This document shows positions 51,283 through 60,617 of a DNA stretch of 64,000 nt, piece after piece. The stretch comes from Chthoniobacter flavus (GTDB lineage Bacteria > Verrucomicrobiota > Verrucomicrobiia > Chthoniobacterales > Chthoniobacteraceae), in assembly GCA_945861435.1 (NCBI GenBank), contig CAMAUX010000022.1:1-64000 (forward strand), written 5' to 3'. Below the pieces are notes generated by a model. The model worked only from the letters and a program-made list of their open reading frames with translations, did not search any database and was not told the origin of the DNA. A program made the position numbers and the translations under genes. Within the stretch, counting starts at the first letter, position 1. Each line of letters starts with the position of its first letter.

Positions 51283-51513
51283 CCCCCGAGCCGAACGCGA
51301 GGTATCCTCAGCCACCGCACTGCGGCGCGCAGCCCGCCGCGCTCCGAGCGCGCAGTGGCAGGGGCGGCACCCGCCGCACGCCACCCCCGCACACCACCGC
51401 CGGCCGCATCCAGCCGCGCGCCCACAAGCAGCAATCCCTGCGTGACACACCCACGGCCGGACATTTGAAATACCGCTCGCTCGGTCCCGGTCGACATCAT
51501 TAAACAGAAAGCG

Positions 51514-53151
51514 ATGCCTCCCACCCCGGCCGCCGCCACCCCGCCAGAACTCCTCAGGTTTCTGGGCTCCGGGGGCTTCGGCGAGGTCTGGCTCGTACGC
51601 GACACCGCCGGCACTCTCAAGGCCCTCAAGCGCATCCCAGCAAACGCGCGGCGCGCAATTGCCCGCGAGGAGGAGGCGCTCCTCGCCTTCCAACGCTCTA
51701 TCGGCCGGATCACCAGCCCCAACATCCTCCCCATCGAACACGTCTTCAGAACCTCCGAAGCCCTCTGCTACCTCATGCCGCTGGCCGATGGCACGGGGGC
51801 ACTCAGTCCGGAAGACCCCGCATGGAAACCCCGCACCCTCGAGGAACTCACCCGGCAGCAGCGCACACAGCCGCGCTGGTTCTCCGGCGCACAGATCCGC
51901 CACCTGCTCACGCCCGTGGTCGACGCCGCCACCGCACTCTCCCACGCCGGACTCGTCCACCGCGACATCAAGCCCTCGAACATCCTCTTCCGCAATGGCT
52001 CGCCCTGCCTCGCTGACTTCGGACTCCTCCACGCCGACTCCCCCACCCTCAGCGCCATCGGCACCCCGGGATTCTTCGCCCCAAGCTGGTACCTGGAAAC
52101 AGGCGGCAATCCGGACCTCTGGGGCCTCGCCTGCGTCCTCTACACCCTCCTCTCCGGCAACAGCCCGGACAAACTCGGCCGACCCGCCTACCGCTGGCCA
52201 CCCACCGGCGAAGCGGCACTCCCGGCTCACACACGGGCCGAATGGCTGCGCCTCCACCGCGTCGTCCAGCGCGCCACCCACGAGCAACCCACCGAGCGCT
52301 ACCTCAGGCTCGAGGATTTCCGGGCCGCTCTGATGGCCACGGCCAAGCCACCCGCGCCGCCACTGCGCGGAATCCTTGCCGCAACCACGCTCGCAATCCT
52401 CGTCGGAGGAGCCTGCACGGCCTACTTCCTCCGGCTCCCGGGGCCGGCACCCTCGCAGAATCCACCGTCCACCGCCACACAAGCCCCTTCTGCGCCAACC
52501 CCAGAAACACCCTCCCCGGCTGCGCCTGCCCCCCCTCGCTCCCCTGAAAACACCGCGCCCTCCGCAGAACCACCCGGCGCCACCGCGTCCACCCTCCCCA
52601 ATCCAGCCCCCGCACGCCCCTCGAACACAGCGCTTCCGCCCCCGTCCCCAACCGGCCCCCCTCGCCCTGAGGCAGCTTCACCCCCGCCCAACCCCGGATC
52701 GGATCCGATCTTCGGCTCACTCGACACCACCCTCCTGTACTCCGAGCGACGGCCGGGCATGAAGGAGATCAGGCTCAGCTCCCTTCCCACCCACTCCACC
52801 CCCTCGGATGCGGTTTTCACGGCGAGGGAGAAGACGGCAAGCATCGCCATGCATGCCCTCGATGTGCGCCTCACCCCCACGGGCCTCCTCCAAGAACTCG
52901 ATCCCAAACAATGGCCGGAGGTCGTGGAAACGGGCGGCCGCATCGCACGCGGAGAAATCCCGCGTAGCAGCATAAACGCGCACATCGACCGCGTGATGAA
53001 GCCCGTCGACGAGGCCGTGGAAGCCGTGCGCGAACTGGTCGCCGGGAATTACGAGGACATCGTCCGCTACAACAACCTTGTGCGCTGGCGCAACAGTATC
53101 GAGGGATCCGCGTGGATCCACTTCAACGGGTTCATTCCCAACCCCCGCTGA
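51514..53151 (+). CDS. Membrane Ser/Thr protein kinase with Pro-rich linker
   Basis: 545 residues. The Hanks-type kinase (about 10-270) has LGSGGFGEVW, ALKRIPA, HRDIKPSNIL and LADFGLL. A membrane helix follows (about 287-305, LAATTLAILVGGACTAYF). A Pro/Ala/Ser-rich extracytoplasmic linker (about 310-400) leads to a C-terminal helical domain of about 150 residues (TAREKTASIAMHALDVRLTP...) that is not recognised. It follows the sigma/68-aa pair by 231 bp and may share its regulation. Substrate unknown. Confidence 0.9.
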   Translation: MPPTPAAATPPELLRFLGSGGFGEVWLVRDTAGTLKALKRIPANARRAIAREEEALLAFQRSIGRITSPNILPIEHVFRTSEALCYLMPLADGTGALSPEDPAWKPRTLEELTRQQRTQPRWFSGAQIRHLLTPVVDAATALSHAGLVHRDIKPSNILFRNGSPCLADFGLLHADSPTLSAIGTPGFFAPSWYLETGGNPDLWGLACVLYTLLSGNSPDKLGRPAYRWPPTGEAALPAHTRAEWLRLHRVVQRATHEQPTERYLRLEDFRAALMATAKPPAPPLRGILAATTLAILVGGACTAYFLRLPGPAPSQNPPSTATQAPSAPTPETPSPAAPAPPRSPENTAPSAEPPGATASTLPNPAPARPSNTALPPPSPTGPPRPEAASPPPNPGSDPIFGSLDTTLLYSERRPGMKEIRLSSLPTHSTPSDAVFTAREKTASIAMHALDVRLTPTGLLQELDPKQWPEVVETGGRIARGEIPRSSINAHIDRVMKPVDEAVEAVRELVAGNYEDIVRYNNLVRWRNSIEGSAWIHFNGFIPNPR

Positions 53152-53199
53152 GGCCGAACGCCCCGCACTCCGGGGACCAAGCGCACCGGCAACCGCCTT

Positions 53200-54159
53200 T
53201 CAGATCATCTGCTCCAATTTCCTCACGAACGCACCCATGCGGCGGCGCGTGGACACGTCCTCCAAGCCCATCCACTGCATCGTCGGATGGTAAAGCACTC
53301 CGAGCGCTTCGCGGACGAAGGCGGACTCCATGGCAATGGGGTCGTGCACGTTCTCCTCGCCGGTACGGCCCGCAAGGGGGGAGCGTCCCGCCTCCCGCAC
53401 CAAGTCCACCACGTAACTCGCGATGGCAGCCATCTTGTGGTAATTGAGCCGGTCGGGCGTGTCTGTCGGCATGTGGTAATGCGCCCACCGCCCGCACGAG
53501 AGAAACCAGTACGGCACACCGTTGCGGCGGAACACCGCATAGTCGCTCATGTCCCCAATGTACTCATTCAACGTCGGCATCACCCGCAGGCCGCTCGGCT
53601 GCCCAAGCCGCTCCAGCGCCACCGGCAAATCCACATGACTCTCACCCCCGGAGATGAAGACGGTGTTCTTGAGCAGCGGCACGGAAACATCCATTCCCGC
53701 CAACCCCGGAATCTGCTTCGCCCACTGCCCCGCCCCAGCCAGTGACCCGAGGATCTCCGCGGGCACGCTGATATCATGCCCCACCAGATCCATCACCACC
53801 GCCGCATGGATCTCGCGCCGGCCCAGCACATGGTCGGCAAAGAAACGGTTGCTCCCCATTTGTTCACCGAGGAAATACGGGGGCTCCTCCGCGTCAAAAA
53901 GCGCGATCACCACCCCGCGCTCCATGCGCTCCTGCTCGCTGAGCATGCGCCCCACTTGGAGGGCGATCGCCACCGCAGCCGCGTTGTCATCCGCGCACGG
54001 ATGCGGAATCACACTGTCGTAATGCGCCCCGACAAGTACAGGCGCCAGCGCCGGATTGGTCCCGGGCAGCAACCCGACGAGGTTGCAGAACGACTGGCCA
54101 GCGCCTTCGTAGGGCAGTTCGATGGAGTTCCCCACAAAGGGCTCGCAGCCGATCTCCAA
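53200..54159 (-). CDS. M28-family zinc aminopeptidase, N-terminus in doubt
   Basis: 319 residues from the TTG at 54159. Zinc and catalytic residues are in VGAHYDS (His/Asp), CADDNAAAVAIAL (Asp), DAEEPP (Glu pair), VMDLVGHD and YHMPTDTPD (His). The frame is open back to the cimA stop at 54226-54228 and reads LAGLGRARRHLLGRLLEIGCEP, which fits the normal M28 N-terminus, but no ATG or GTG lies there. Relatives usually have another 30-40 residues upstream. The gene may use a CTG/TTG start or depend on cimA translation. It may be 5'-truncated. Confidence 0.8.
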   Translation of the reverse strand: MEIGCEPFVGNSIELPYEGAGQSFCNLVGLLPGTNPALAPVLVGAHYDSVIPHPCADDNAAAVAIALQVGRMLSEQERMERGVVIALFDAEEPPYFLGEQMGSNRFFADHVLGRREIHAAVVMDLVGHDISVPAEILGSLAGAGQWAKQIPGLAGMDVSVPLLKNTVFISGGESHVDLPVALERLGQPSGLRVMPTLNEYIGDMSDYAVFRRNGVPYWFLSCGRWAHYHMPTDTPDRLNYHKMAAIASYVVDLVREAGRSPLAGRTGEENVHDPIAMESAFVREALGVLYHPTMQWMGLEDVSTRRRMGAFVRKLEQMI

Positions 54160-54225
54160 GAGACGGCCCAGCAGATGCCGGCGCGCCCGGCCCAGCCCAG
54201 CAAGAGTTGCGACACCGCCGCGGAC

Positions 54226-55797
54226 TCAGGCCTTCTCCACGCGGCCCAGCTTGAACTCGAAGCTGTCCAGAAGCGCGAGCCAGCTGGCCTCGATGATGTT
54301 GTCGGAAACCCCCACCGTTCCCCAGCCCGACTGCCCGTCGGTGGAACTGATGAGCACGCGCGTCCGCGCCGCCGTGCCCTGGCGGCTGTTGATGATGCGC
54401 ACCTTGTAATCGTCGAGTGCGATCCGGTCGATCTGTGGATAGAAGGGCCTCAGAGCCTTGCGCAATGCCGCATCGAGCGCGTTCACAGGCCCGTCGCCCT
54501 CGGCCACCGTGTACTCCTCGCGCCCACCGACACTGAGGCGCACCGTGGCTTCGCACTTATTCCACAGCCCCTCGCAGTCGCGACGGTAGGAGCAATGATA
54601 CTCATGCGCCTTGAAGAGATCCGGCTGGCGGCCCAGCAGGCGGCGGATCAGCAGCTCGAAGGAACCCTCGGCAGCCTCAAACTCGTACCCCTCGTTTTCC
54701 AGACGCTTCACCTCGGCGAGGATTTTGCCGAGGTCGGCATCGCCTTTCTTGAAGGAAAACCCGAGCCGTTCAGCGATCATGAGCACGTTGCTCTGACCGC
54801 TGAGCTCGGAGATCACGATGGTCTGCTGATTGCCCACGAGCCCTGGCGGGATGTGCTCGTAGGTGCGCGAGAGTTTCTGCACGGCGTTCACATGCATGCC
54901 GCCCTTGTGCGTGAAGGCCGCGGAACCCACGTACGGTGCGCGGATGTCCGGCGTCACATTGGCCATTTCGTCGATGAACATCGAAAGCTCCCGCAAGCGG
55001 TCGATCTGCGGCACCACCTCGATGCCGAGCTTGAGCTGCAGGTTGGGCATCACGCTGGTGAGGTTGCAGTTGCCCACCCGCTCGCCATAGCCGTTGATCG
55101 TGCCCTGCACCTGCACCGCACCGGCCGCGATGGAGGCAAGCGCATTGGCCACGCCCACGCCGCAGTCGTTGTGGGTGTGGATTCCCACCGCCACCCCCAA
55201 CTCGGCGATCACATCGCGGGTCATGCGGCCCACCTCCTCCGGCATCGAGCCGCCGTTGGTGTCGCACAAGACCAGAAGATCCGCCCCGGCGTCCCGAGCG
55301 GCCTTGAGCGTGCGCATGGCGTAGGCCCAGTCGTCCTTGGCTCCGTCGAAGAAATGCTCGGCGTCATAGATCACCTCGCGTCCGTGCTTCTTCAAATGCG
55401 CGACCGTCTCCGAGATCATCGCGAGATTTTCCTCGGGCGACACGTGCAGCACCTCGAGCACCTGCAGGAGCCAGGTCTTGCCGAAAATCGTGACCGCGGA
55501 CGTCTTCGCATCCAGCAGCAACTGCACCTGAGGATCCTTCTCCACCGGCATGTTAGCGCGGCGGGTGCTCCCAAACGCGGCGATCCGGGCCGTCTGCCAT
55601 GTGCGCTTTGCGGCCTCCTCGAAGAAGGCGATGTCCTTCGGGTTCGAGCCCGGCCACCCGCCCTCGATGTAATGAACACCGAATGCATCCAGCTTCTCGG
55701 CCACCCGCAGCTTGTCCGCCACGCTGAAGGAAATGCCCGTCCCTTGCGTTCCGTCTCGCAGGGTGGTGTCGTAGATGGTCACTTTGGGCTGGCTCAT
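54226..55797 (-). CDS. cimA: (R)-citramalate synthase
   Basis: 523 residues. The HMGL-like barrel has IYDTTLRDGTQG, HTHNDCGVGVANALA (metal-binding His) and GERVGNCNLTS. The C-terminal LeuA-type regulatory domain (about 390-520) ends SFEFKLGRVEKA. The citramalate type rather than homocitrate/isopropylmalate is indicated by length and GIHTHNDCG context. It makes citramalate for isoleucine synthesis from pyruvate. The stop codon is followed in the same frame by the M28 peptidase. Confidence 0.93.
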   Translation of the reverse strand: MSQPKVTIYDTTLRDGTQGTGISFSVADKLRVAEKLDAFGVHYIEGGWPGSNPKDIAFFEEAAKRTWQTARIAAFGSTRRANMPVEKDPQVQLLLDAKTSAVTIFGKTWLLQVLEVLHVSPEENLAMISETVAHLKKHGREVIYDAEHFFDGAKDDWAYAMRTLKAARDAGADLLVLCDTNGGSMPEEVGRMTRDVIAELGVAVGIHTHNDCGVGVANALASIAAGAVQVQGTINGYGERVGNCNLTSVMPNLQLKLGIEVVPQIDRLRELSMFIDEMANVTPDIRAPYVGSAAFTHKGGMHVNAVQKLSRTYEHIPPGLVGNQQTIVISELSGQSNVLMIAERLGFSFKKGDADLGKILAEVKRLENEGYEFEAAEGSFELLIRRLLGRQPDLFKAHEYHCSYRRDCEGLWNKCEATVRLSVGGREEYTVAEGDGPVNALDAALRKALRPFYPQIDRIALDDYKVRIINSRQGTAARTRVLISSTDGQSGWGTVGVSDNIIEASWLALLDSFEFKLGRVEKA

Positions 55798-55878
55798 AAG
55801 GAAAAGGAAAAGTCGGCAAGATTAAGCCCCCCTCCCCCCGGCGCGCAAGGAAAGCCCCGCCCCACCGAGGCCCGCCGT

Positions 55879-58167
55879 CTACTGGCTGAAGAACCGGCGG
55901 AAGATCCCACGGTTGTCCACCGACGGCTGGGCGGAAGATTCTCCATCACCGTGTCCGCCACGGCAGGAGGCCCGAGGCACACAGGAAGCCGGCAAATCAG
56001 CAACAAAGCGCGTGCCGGCCTGCTCGCAGAACGGCGTGCTCAGGCAACCCGTGACCGAACACACGGCGACCTTCCGCAGATCCGCAGGGGGTGCGAAAGG
56101 CTTGGCCGGGTACTTGGCCGCGGGCGCCGCATTCATCACATCCACCCAGATCGGGAGTGCCAGCGCCGCCCCATATCCCTTGGGTACGATGGTCTGCGGA
56201 TGATCCAGCCCGACCCACACCGCGCAGGTAAGTGAAGAGGTGTAACCCGCAAACCATGCATCCCGGTAGTCATTCGTCGTGCCCGTCTTCCCAGCGGCGG
56301 GTTTCGTGAAGCCGAGTTCCTTTGCAGGAGCCGCCGTTCCGCGCTCAAACACCTTCTCCATCGTGTTCGTGACCATCCAAGCGGCGCCGGGATTCACTGC
56401 CTGCCGCTTCTGATACCCTGCACGATAAAGTAAGAGCCCTTTCTCATCCTCGATCTTCTCAATGAGGAAGGTCTGCCTGTGCACCCCTTGATTGGCCAGC
56501 ACAGCGTACGCAGAGGCCACTCCGGACACCGTGCTCTCAAACGTCCCCAAATACTCCACGGGCTGGTTGGGCAAACGCGTGAAACCCACAGACTCCGCCA
56601 GCGCCCCCACCGTCTGCAGCCCCGCACGCTCCCCCACCCGCACCGTCATCGTGTTGCGCGACTGAATAAGCCCCTCCTCCATCGGCAGCAGCCCCTTGTT
56701 CTGTCCGTCCGAATTCTCAGGGCGCCACTTGCCCGCCCCGTTGATTTCGCCCTTCTGCAGCGGCCCATCGCTCACCAGCATCCCGGGCGCGAACCCCTTT
56801 GCATAGGCAGCCGCGTAGACAAACGGCTTGAACGTCGAGCCCACCTGACGCGCCGCCTGCGGCAGGATCGCCCTGTTGTACTTGCTCTCCCCATAATCCC
56901 GCCCACCCACCAGTGCACGAATCGCGCCGTCGCGGTTGTCGATCACCATCAGCGCCCCTTGGAGATAAGGCGTCTCCAGCTCCTCCTCCTTCGCCCGTGC
57001 TGAAAACTGAGAACGCTTCGGGTGCGAATACCCGGGCCTCGCCTCCACCTTGCGCAACTGCCGGTCGATGGACTTCTCCGCCGCCGCCTGAAGCTCCGCG
57101 TCAATGGTGGTGTAGATCTTCAGCCCGCCGTCCTCGCGATGTCCCTCGGGGTCGGAAAGCAGGATGTCCAGTTCTCGCCGGACCGCATCCATCGCGTAGT
57201 TCGCCTGCGGTGCAGGCAGCCTCTTGCGGATGACTTTTGCCAGAGGCGTCTTCTTCACCTCCTCCGCCTGATCCTCCGTGATCATGCTCGCCACCGCCTG
57301 CGCCTGCGCCTCCGTGATCTTCTTCTCCTTCACCAAGCGATCCAGCAACCCATCCTGCTTGAATGGAAGCCACGACCAACGCGACTTCTCCTCGCCTTCC
57401 GACACCATCCGCTCCAGCACCGTGTCGCGCTCCCGCTGCGCACCCTTGAGATTGCGCAGGGGAGAGAACCGGCCGGGGCTGCGAATAATCCCCGCGATGG
57501 TCGCCGCCTCTCCGAGATTCAGTTCGCTCGCGTGCTTGTCGAAGTACACCATGCTCGCCGCCTCCAACCCGTAGCAGCCCGATCCGAAACAGATCCGGTT
57601 CAGATAAGACTCGAGAATGATTTCCTTGGAAAAGTTTTGCTCGATGCGAATGGCAAGGAAGGCTTCCTTCAGCTTGCGCCAGATGCTCTTGCGGCTGCTG
57701 AGACGCTCCGGAAAACTGTTGCGTGCAAGCTGCTGCGTCAGCGTGCTCGCACCCTGCGCCGCCCCGCGCCGGATCACATTGCGCAGGATCGCCCGCAGAA
57801 TCCCCATCGGATCCACCCCGCAGTGCGTGAAAAACCGCGAATCCTCGCGTGCCACCAATGCGGCGATGAAGTGCGGGGACACCTCCTTGATCGGCACCAC
57901 GATTCGGTTTTCCCCCTGCAACCGACTGTAAACCTTGCCGTCCCTGTCATACACCGTCGAGCGCTGCGGCATATCCCGAATCGCGGTCAGATCAAACGTC
58001 CCAGCCCACCACCAACCGATCCCGCCCGCCACCAGAGCCACCAGCAGCCCCCCAAAAAAACAACGCCAGAGCCAGCGCCGGATGAATCCGGCCGACTTCC
58101 TCTGATTTTTTTCGATGGAAAGTTTACGGGCCAAGCAGGGGTGGGGGGCTTTCTCTAACCGATCCAC
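55879..58167 (-). CDS. Class A penicillin-binding protein (PBP1A-like)
   Basis: About 762 residues from GTG 58167 (start uncertain; the frame is open to 58371). A short cytoplasmic tail and one membrane helix (near residues 32-55, WRCFFGGLLVALVAGGIGWWW) precede a GT51 transglycosylase (EDSRFFTHCGVDP, GASTLTQQLARN). The transpeptidase has STFK (QVGSTFKPF), SRN and KTGT (GKTGTTNDYRDAW). A Cys-containing C-terminal tail (CSVTGCLSTPFCEQAG) follows. It builds and cross-links peptidoglycan. It is divergent from trmD. Confidence 0.92.
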   Translation of the reverse strand: MDRLEKAPHPCLARKLSIEKNQRKSAGFIRRWLWRCFFGGLLVALVAGGIGWWWAGTFDLTAIRDMPQRSTVYDRDGKVYSRLQGENRIVVPIKEVSPHFIAALVAREDSRFFTHCGVDPMGILRAILRNVIRRGAAQGASTLTQQLARNSFPERLSSRKSIWRKLKEAFLAIRIEQNFSKEIILESYLNRICFGSGCYGLEAASMVYFDKHASELNLGEAATIAGIIRSPGRFSPLRNLKGAQRERDTVLERMVSEGEEKSRWSWLPFKQDGLLDRLVKEKKITEAQAQAVASMITEDQAEEVKKTPLAKVIRKRLPAPQANYAMDAVRRELDILLSDPEGHREDGGLKIYTTIDAELQAAAEKSIDRQLRKVEARPGYSHPKRSQFSARAKEEELETPYLQGALMVIDNRDGAIRALVGGRDYGESKYNRAILPQAARQVGSTFKPFVYAAAYAKGFAPGMLVSDGPLQKGEINGAGKWRPENSDGQNKGLLPMEEGLIQSRNTMTVRVGERAGLQTVGALAESVGFTRLPNQPVEYLGTFESTVSGVASAYAVLANQGVHRQTFLIEKIEDEKGLLLYRAGYQKRQAVNPGAAWMVTNTMEKVFERGTAAPAKELGFTKPAAGKTGTTNDYRDAWFAGYTSSLTCAVWVGLDHPQTIVPKGYGAALALPIWVDVMNAAPAAKYPAKPFAPPADLRKVAVCSVTGCLSTPFCEQAGTRFVADLPASCVPRASCRGGHGDGESSAQPSVDNRGIFRRFFSQ

Positions 58168-58263
58168 GGCCCCTTGGAAACAAGCCACTTCATCCACGCC
58201 CACCACGAATCCGTTTCGACATCCCGCACTCTCCGTGGCTAATTTCCCGCCCCACCCTCTCGC

Positions 58264-58932
58264 GTGCGCGTCGACATCCTTTCCCTCTTCCCGCAGATCG
58301 CCCACTCCGCCTTGAGCGAGAGCATCCTCAAGCGCGCCCAGGAAAAAGGCCTCCTGGAGATCCACTCCCACAATCTACGCGACTGGGCCACCGACAAGCA
58401 CCGCACCACCGACGACACGCCCTACGGCGGCGGACAAGGCATGGTGATGAAGTGCGAACCCTTCTTCGCCGCGGTCGAACAACTGCGCCAACCCCACTCC
58501 CGCGTGGTCCTCATGAGCCCCGCTGGAAAACCCCTCAAGCAGGCGGATGCACAAGCCTTCTCCTCCCTGCCTCATCTCATCCTGCTCTGCGGCCATTACG
58601 AGGGTGTCGACCAGCGCGTCCTCGACCACCTCGTCGATGACGAGGTCTCCATCGGCGATTACGTGCTCACCAATGGCGCACTCGCCGCCGCTGTCTTCGT
58701 CGATGCCATCGCCCGCCTCATCCCCGGCGTCCTCGGCGACTCCCAGTCCGCCCTCGAAGACAGCCACTCCCACGGCCTCCTCGAATTCCCTCACTACACG
58801 CGCCCCGTGGAATTCCGTGGCTCGCGCGTTCCGGACATCCTCCTCAGCGGCAACCACGGCGCCATCGCCCAATGGCGCCGCCAGCAGGCTGAGGCCAAGA
58901 CACGCGCCGTGCGCCCGGATCTCCTTTCCTGA
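58264..58932 (+). CDS. trmD: tRNA (guanine(37)-N1)-methyltransferase
   Basis: 222 residues from GTG 58264. It begins VDILSLFPQ, has the knot motifs TPYGGGQGMVM and LLCGHYEGVDQRV, and GDYVLTNGALAAAVFVDA. TrmD makes m1G37 in tRNA. The usual neighbours rpsP/rimM/rplS are not next to it here. It is the first gene of a transcript with an ABC ATPase 23 bp downstream. Confidence 0.95.
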   Translation: MRVDILSLFPQIAHSALSESILKRAQEKGLLEIHSHNLRDWATDKHRTTDDTPYGGGQGMVMKCEPFFAAVEQLRQPHSRVVLMSPAGKPLKQADAQAFSSLPHLILLCGHYEGVDQRVLDHLVDDEVSIGDYVLTNGALAAAVFVDAIARLIPGVLGDSQSALEDSHSHGLLEFPHYTRPVEFRGSRVPDILLSGNHGAIAQWRRQQAEAKTRAVRPDLLS

Positions 58933-58955
58933 AACTGCCAGCCCTCAACCACCCC

Positions 58956-59783
58956 ATGCCCGCCCCTCGCAGCAAAAAGACCGCGCCTCCCGTCTTGGAG
59001 GTCCGCTCCCTCTGCATCCACCGCGGCGGCACGGAGATTCTCAAAGACCTCTCATGGAGCGTCCACCCCGGAGAACACTGGGTCATCCTCGGCCCCAACG
59101 GCTGCGGCAAAACCTCCCTGCTCAGCGCGCTCACCGGCTACTTCACCCCAAGCGACGGATCCCTCTCCCTGCTCGGCCACGACTTCGGCGAGTCCGACTG
59201 GCGCCTCCTGCGCACCCGCGTCGGCCTCGTGAGCTCCCGCATCCGCCAGATGATGCCGGATGCCGAACCCGCGCTCACCAGCGTGCTCAGCGGCAAATAC
59301 GCCATGCTCGAATTCTGGGGCGACCCCACCGCCGCAGACACCCGGGCCGCCCTCCGCATCCTCCGCCAATTGAAACTCGAGCATCTCGCCCAACGACCAT
59401 GGCGGGTGCTCAGTCAGGGCGAACGCCAGCGCATCCTCATCGGACGCGCCCTCATGGCACGCCCACGCATCCTCATTCTCGACGAACCCTGCGCAGGACT
59501 CGACCCCGTCGCCCGCGAAGGCTTCCTCCACTTCCTTCAGGAGCTCGGCACGCGCAAGGACGCCCCGACCCTCGTGCTGGTCACCCATCATGTGGAAGAG
59601 ATCACCCCCGCGTTCACCCACGCCCTCCTCCTCCAAGCAGGACGCGCGATCGCCGCCGGCCCGATCGGTCGCGTCCTCACCTCCCCTCGCCTTTCCACCG
59701 CCTTTGAGTGCCCGGTCGAGCTGCGCCGCCGCAACGCGCGTTACACATTGCAAATCCGCGGTTCCATCGCCAAAACCCCGTAG
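58956..59783 (+). CDS. ABC transporter ATP-binding protein (YlmA/ModF-like)
   Basis: 275 residues. Walker A GPNGCGKTSLLS, signature VLSQGERQRILIGRAL and Walker B RILILDEPCAGLD, with switch His in LVTHHVEEI. The start reads EVRSLCIHRGGTEILKDLS, typical of ModF/YlmA proteins that lack their own permease. It lies between trmD and the YdjY gene on the same strand. The role is uncertain. Confidence 0.88.
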   Translation: MPAPRSKKTAPPVLEVRSLCIHRGGTEILKDLSWSVHPGEHWVILGPNGCGKTSLLSALTGYFTPSDGSLSLLGHDFGESDWRLLRTRVGLVSSRIRQMMPDAEPALTSVLSGKYAMLEFWGDPTAADTRAALRILRQLKLEHLAQRPWRVLSQGERQRILIGRALMARPRILILDEPCAGLDPVAREGFLHFLQELGTRKDAPTLVLVTHHVEEITPAFTHALLLQAGRAIAAGPIGRVLTSPRLSTAFECPVELRRRNARYTLQIRGSIAKTP

Positions 59784-59813
59784 CGTCCGCCACCCCGTTC
59801 TTCTCTTTCCCGA

Positions 59814-60617
59814 ATGAGAGCGCTCCATCCCGCACACCGCCGCGTCCTCGCACAGGCCAGCACGGCACTGGCGATCTTTCCTGCCCTTCTGCTCCTCAGC
59901 ACCTCGCCGCTCCTGAAGGCCCAGGAACAGCTCGCGGCCGGGCCCAAGGTCGAGGAAATCGAGCCCGGCATTTACCAGATCGGCGCGATGCGTTTGGACA
60001 AGAAGCGCAACACGCTGAGTTTTCCGGCCAAGGTCAACATGAACGAAGGCCTGCTCGAATACCTCATCGTGGGTCCCGAAGGCAGCACCCACGAAAGCCT
60101 TCTGGTCTGCGACATCCCGCCCACCCAGCTGCACTTCGCCATGCTCCTGCTGGGTGCCAAGGGTGCCGCTGGCGCACAAGTCGTCGCACCAGGAGTCCCC
60201 TCCCAGCTCAACGCCGACTACCTCCGCGCCGCCCCCCAGCTACGCGGCGAATCCATCACCATCACCGCTTTCTGGGACCAAAATGGCACCCGCAAAAGCG
60301 CCCCGATCGAGGACTGGCTGCGCAACCCCTCCACGAAAAAAGCCGCGGCTCGGGGCCCGTGGACCTACTCCGGATCCACCATGACCGAGGGCCATCTGCG
60401 AGCCGAACTCGACCACTGCATCGCCTCGCTCGTCACCAATCCCGCCGCCCTCATCAACAATCCCCGCCCGGAGAGCAACGACGACACCGTCTGGGAACCC
60501 GCACCCAAAAAGGTTCCCAAGCCGCAGACCCTGCTTCAAATCGTCCTTCAACTTCCCCTGCCCACCGCTCCTTCCCCCGCACCCGCCCCAAACCCCAGCT
60601 CGAACCCCAAGCCATGA
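59814..60617 (+). CDS. Secreted YdjY-domain protein
   Basis: 267 residues with a signal peptide (residues 10-35). A YdjY-like domain (about 45-200: KRNTLSFPAKVNMNEGLLEYLIVG, HESLLVCDIPPTQLHFAMLLLG) follows, ending in a Pro-rich tail (LPLPTAPSPAPAPN). YdjY domains are known mostly by sequence and are found in extracytoplasmic proteins of planctomycetes and relatives. Its stop overlaps the next ATG (ATGA at 60614-60617), so it is coupled to the toroid gene. Confidence 0.75.
   Translation: MRALHPAHRRVLAQASTALAIFPALLLLSTSPLLKAQEQLAAGPKVEEIEPGIYQIGAMRLDKKRNTLSFPAKVNMNEGLLEYLIVGPEGSTHESLLVCDIPPTQLHFAMLLLGAKGAAGAQVVAPGVPSQLNADYLRAAPQLRGESITITAFWDQNGTRKSAPIEDWLRNPSTKKAAARGPWTYSGSTMTEGHLRAELDHCIASLVTNPAALINNPRPESNDDTVWEPAPKKVPKPQTLLQIVLQLPLPTAPSPAPAPNPSSNPKP

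Noticed and set aside
51010-52482. Long minus-strand frame opposite the sigma/kinase genes
   Set aside because: Shadow; kinase motifs are on the plus strand.
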